From Chloroflexota bacterium (GTDB lineage Bacteria > Chloroflexota > Anaerolineae > Caldilineales > Caldilineaceae): a DNA stretch of 6,593 bases. This document shows, piece after piece, positions 5,045 through 6,593 of this stretch. The notes beneath the pieces are model-generated. The model was not told where the DNA came from, did not search any database, and worked only from the letters and a program-made list of their open reading frames with translations. The position numbers and the translations under genes were made by a program. The DNA lies in assembly GCA_003577005.1 (NCBI GenBank), contig QEUW01000479.1, forward strand, positions 1-6,593. Reading direction: 5' to 3'. Each line of letters begins with the position of its first letter. The first letter of the stretch is position 1.

Positions 5045-6593
5045 ATGCCGACCACCGACACCTCCGAAAAAGGGTTCGAAACCCTCATCTTCCACGCCAT
5101 GACCGGCATCCCGGACCACCCGGACGCCCCCGGCGCGCTGCGCGACCCAGGCGCACCCTACGGTGGAACGGGCTGGATCGCCGGCAACCCGCACGACTAT
5201 GACCGCGAGTATGCCGTCGACCTCGCCCAACTCCATGCTTTCCTGCTCGCCACCCAAGAGGACGTCGCTACCGCCCTGGCGCTGGAACAGGACAGCCCCA
5301 CGCGCCGCCGCTTTCTGGCCCGGCTGCAGGGCGAAATCACCCGCCACGGCGTCATCCACCTGCTGCGCCACGGTCTCAAACACGAGCGCTACGACCTCAC
5401 CCTCTTCTACGGCACGCCCACACCAGGCAACGCAACCGCCGCCCAACGCTTCGCCGCTAACCGTTTCAGCGTCACCCGCCTGCCTCTTTCTCAACGGCCT
5501 GCCCATCGCCACCTTCGAGCTCAAAAACAGCCTCACCAAACAGACCGTCGAAGACGCCATCGAGCAGTACCGCCGCGACCGCGACCCGCGTGAACTGCTC
5601 TTCCAGTTTGGCCGCTGTATCGCCCACTTTGCCCTGGATGACCACCAAGTGTACTTCTGCACCGAGTTGAAGGGCAAAGCCTCCTGGTTTCTACCCTTCA
5701 ACCAGGGCTGGAACGACGGCGCCGGCAACCCGCCCAATCCGCATGGACTCAAGACCGCCTATCTCTGGCAGCAGACGCTCACCCCCCACGGGCTGACCGA
5801 CATCTTGGAGAACTACGCCCAAATTGTCGAAAAGCGCAACGAAAAGACGGGCAAAAAGAAGCGCGAGCAGATCTTCCCCCGCTACCACCAACTCGACGTA
5901 GTGCGCAAGCTGCTAGCCCATGCCGGCGCCCACGGTGCGGGTCAACGCTACCTCATCCAACATTCCGCCGGCAGCGGCAAGTCCAACTCCATCGCCTGGC
6001 TGGCGCACCAGCTCATCGGCCTGCGCCGCCATGACCAAGATGTCTTCGCTTCCATCATCGTCGTCACCGACCGCCGCATCCTCGACCAGCAGATCCGCGA
6101 CACCATCAAGCAGTTTGCCCAGGTCGGCGCCACCGTTGGCCACGCCGAGCGCTCCGGCGACCTGCGCCGCTTTATCGAGAGCGGCAAGAAGATCATCATC
6201 TCCACCGTGCAGAAGTTCCCCTTCATCCTCGACGAGATCGGCTCGGAACAGCGCACCCGCACCTTTGCCATCCTCATCGACGAGGCCCACTCCAGCCAGG
6301 GCGGCAAGACCGCCGCCGCCATGAGCATGGCCCTCTCCGCAGCCGGCGAGCCAGACGAGGAAGAGACCACCGAGGACCAGATCAACCGCATCATGGAGGC
6401 GCGCAAGCTGCTGCCCAACGCCAGCTACTTCGCCTTCACCGCTACGCCCAAAAACAAGACCCTCGAAATCTTTGGCGAGCCGGTCCCTGGTCCAGACGGC
6501 AAGGTTCGCCACCGCCCCTTCCACAGCTACACTATGAAACAGGCCATCCAGGAAGGCTTCATCCTCGACGTGCTCAAAAGCTACACGCCCGTG
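5045..6593 (+). pseudogene. hsdR: Type I restriction enzyme HsdR, frameshifted near codon 146 and cut by the window end
   Basis: HsdR is the ATP-dependent DNA translocase and endonuclease of type I systems. The first frame (from 5045) gives a normal N-terminus, including GFETLIFHAM, the HAFLLATQ segment and AANRFSVTR. It is sound for about 145 residues to 5479, then runs out of register and stops at 5593. The family sequence resumes in another frame from about 5484 (LFLNGLPIATFELKN) and stays open for 370 codons to the window edge. The second part shows the nuclease E-x-K (E at 5517, K at 5523), a QYRRDRDP helix, Walker A SAGSGKS (5964-5984), motif Ia VTDRRILDQQ, STVQKFP, the DEAH box (6279-6290) and motif III TATP (6438-6449). 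About 515 of ~1000 residues are present. As read, translation would give only a 182-residue product lacking the catalytic residues and motor. It is either a true pseudogene or a local assembly error. Confidence 0.88.
5477..5489 (+). other. Frameshift/deletion junction in hsdR
   Basis: The codon CGC (arginine of FSVTR) at 5477-5479 is followed by only four bases, CTGC, before CTC-TTT-CTC-AAC (LFLN) begins in the other frame. In related HsdR proteins roughly 15 residues separate these blocks, including the motif-II aspartate six residues before the asparagine of NGLP. The gap therefore looks like a deletion of a few tens of bases that is not a multiple of three, not a single-base slip. The missing length is estimated from memory of the family. 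Confidence 0.75.

Noticed and set aside
4874..5752. Long open frame (292 codons) on the minus strand opposite hsdR
   Set aside because: It lies antisense to clear HsdR coding sequence in GC-rich DNA, its translation has no recognisable motif, and it is low in complexity. It is a composition artefact.
5913..6524. Open frame of 203 codons on the minus strand
   Set aside because: It is antisense to the Walker A to TATP part of hsdR. The translation is rich in G, A, V, L and D repeats expected from the reverse of GC-rich codons.

Overview
The window comes from a moderately GC-rich bacterium. Start sites carry clear Shine-Dalgarno sequences (AGGAGG or GGGAGG) and all genes lie on the + strand. 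The lineage cannot be fixed from this sequence. The gene style would fit Chloroflexota or a similar environmental bacterium, but that is a weak inference. The region is a type I restriction-modification (hsd) locus with accessory genes between its specificity and restriction genes. No hsdM is recognisable in the window.

Layout: (1) 2-151, the tail of an upstream gene. Its first ~32 residues look like the AdoMet-binding part of KsgA/RsmA, and its stop overlaps the hsdS start (ATGA). (2) 148-1545, hsdS, an intact specificity subunit with two target-recognition domains and two conserved helical regions. (3) 1546-1657, an intergenic gap with a perfect 12-bp inverted repeat inside a candidate promoter. 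(4) 1658-2809, a Fic-domain AMP-transferase with an intact catalytic motif, an N-terminal inhibitory motif and a C-terminal winged-helix-like region. (5) 2898-4082, an unrecognised 394-residue protein with a PD...ExK-like nuclease signature. (6) 4083-4229, a promoter region with two dyads. (7) 4230-4577 and 4597-4953, a HigB/Gp49-type toxin and its XRE antitoxin. (8) 4954-5044, a striking 18-bp perfect inverted repeat whose arms are themselves palindromic. (9) 5045-6593, hsdR, running off the window and broken near codon 146 by a frame change.

How they fit together: HsdS would direct HsdM (not seen here) and HsdR to a split target site. The Fic, nuclease-like and HigBA genes look like defence or addiction cargo carried in the operon, a common arrangement for hsd loci. 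The hsdR break sits exactly where the nuclease motif-II aspartate should be. As read, restriction is probably lost while specificity/methylation and the cargo could persist. The alternative is a local assembly error. The strongest leads are the hsdR lesion, the uncharacterised PD-(D/E)xK-like gene beside fic, and the nested palindrome before hsdR. No tRNA, rRNA, CRISPR array or insertion sequence was seen, and no gene-free stretch exceeds 150 bases.
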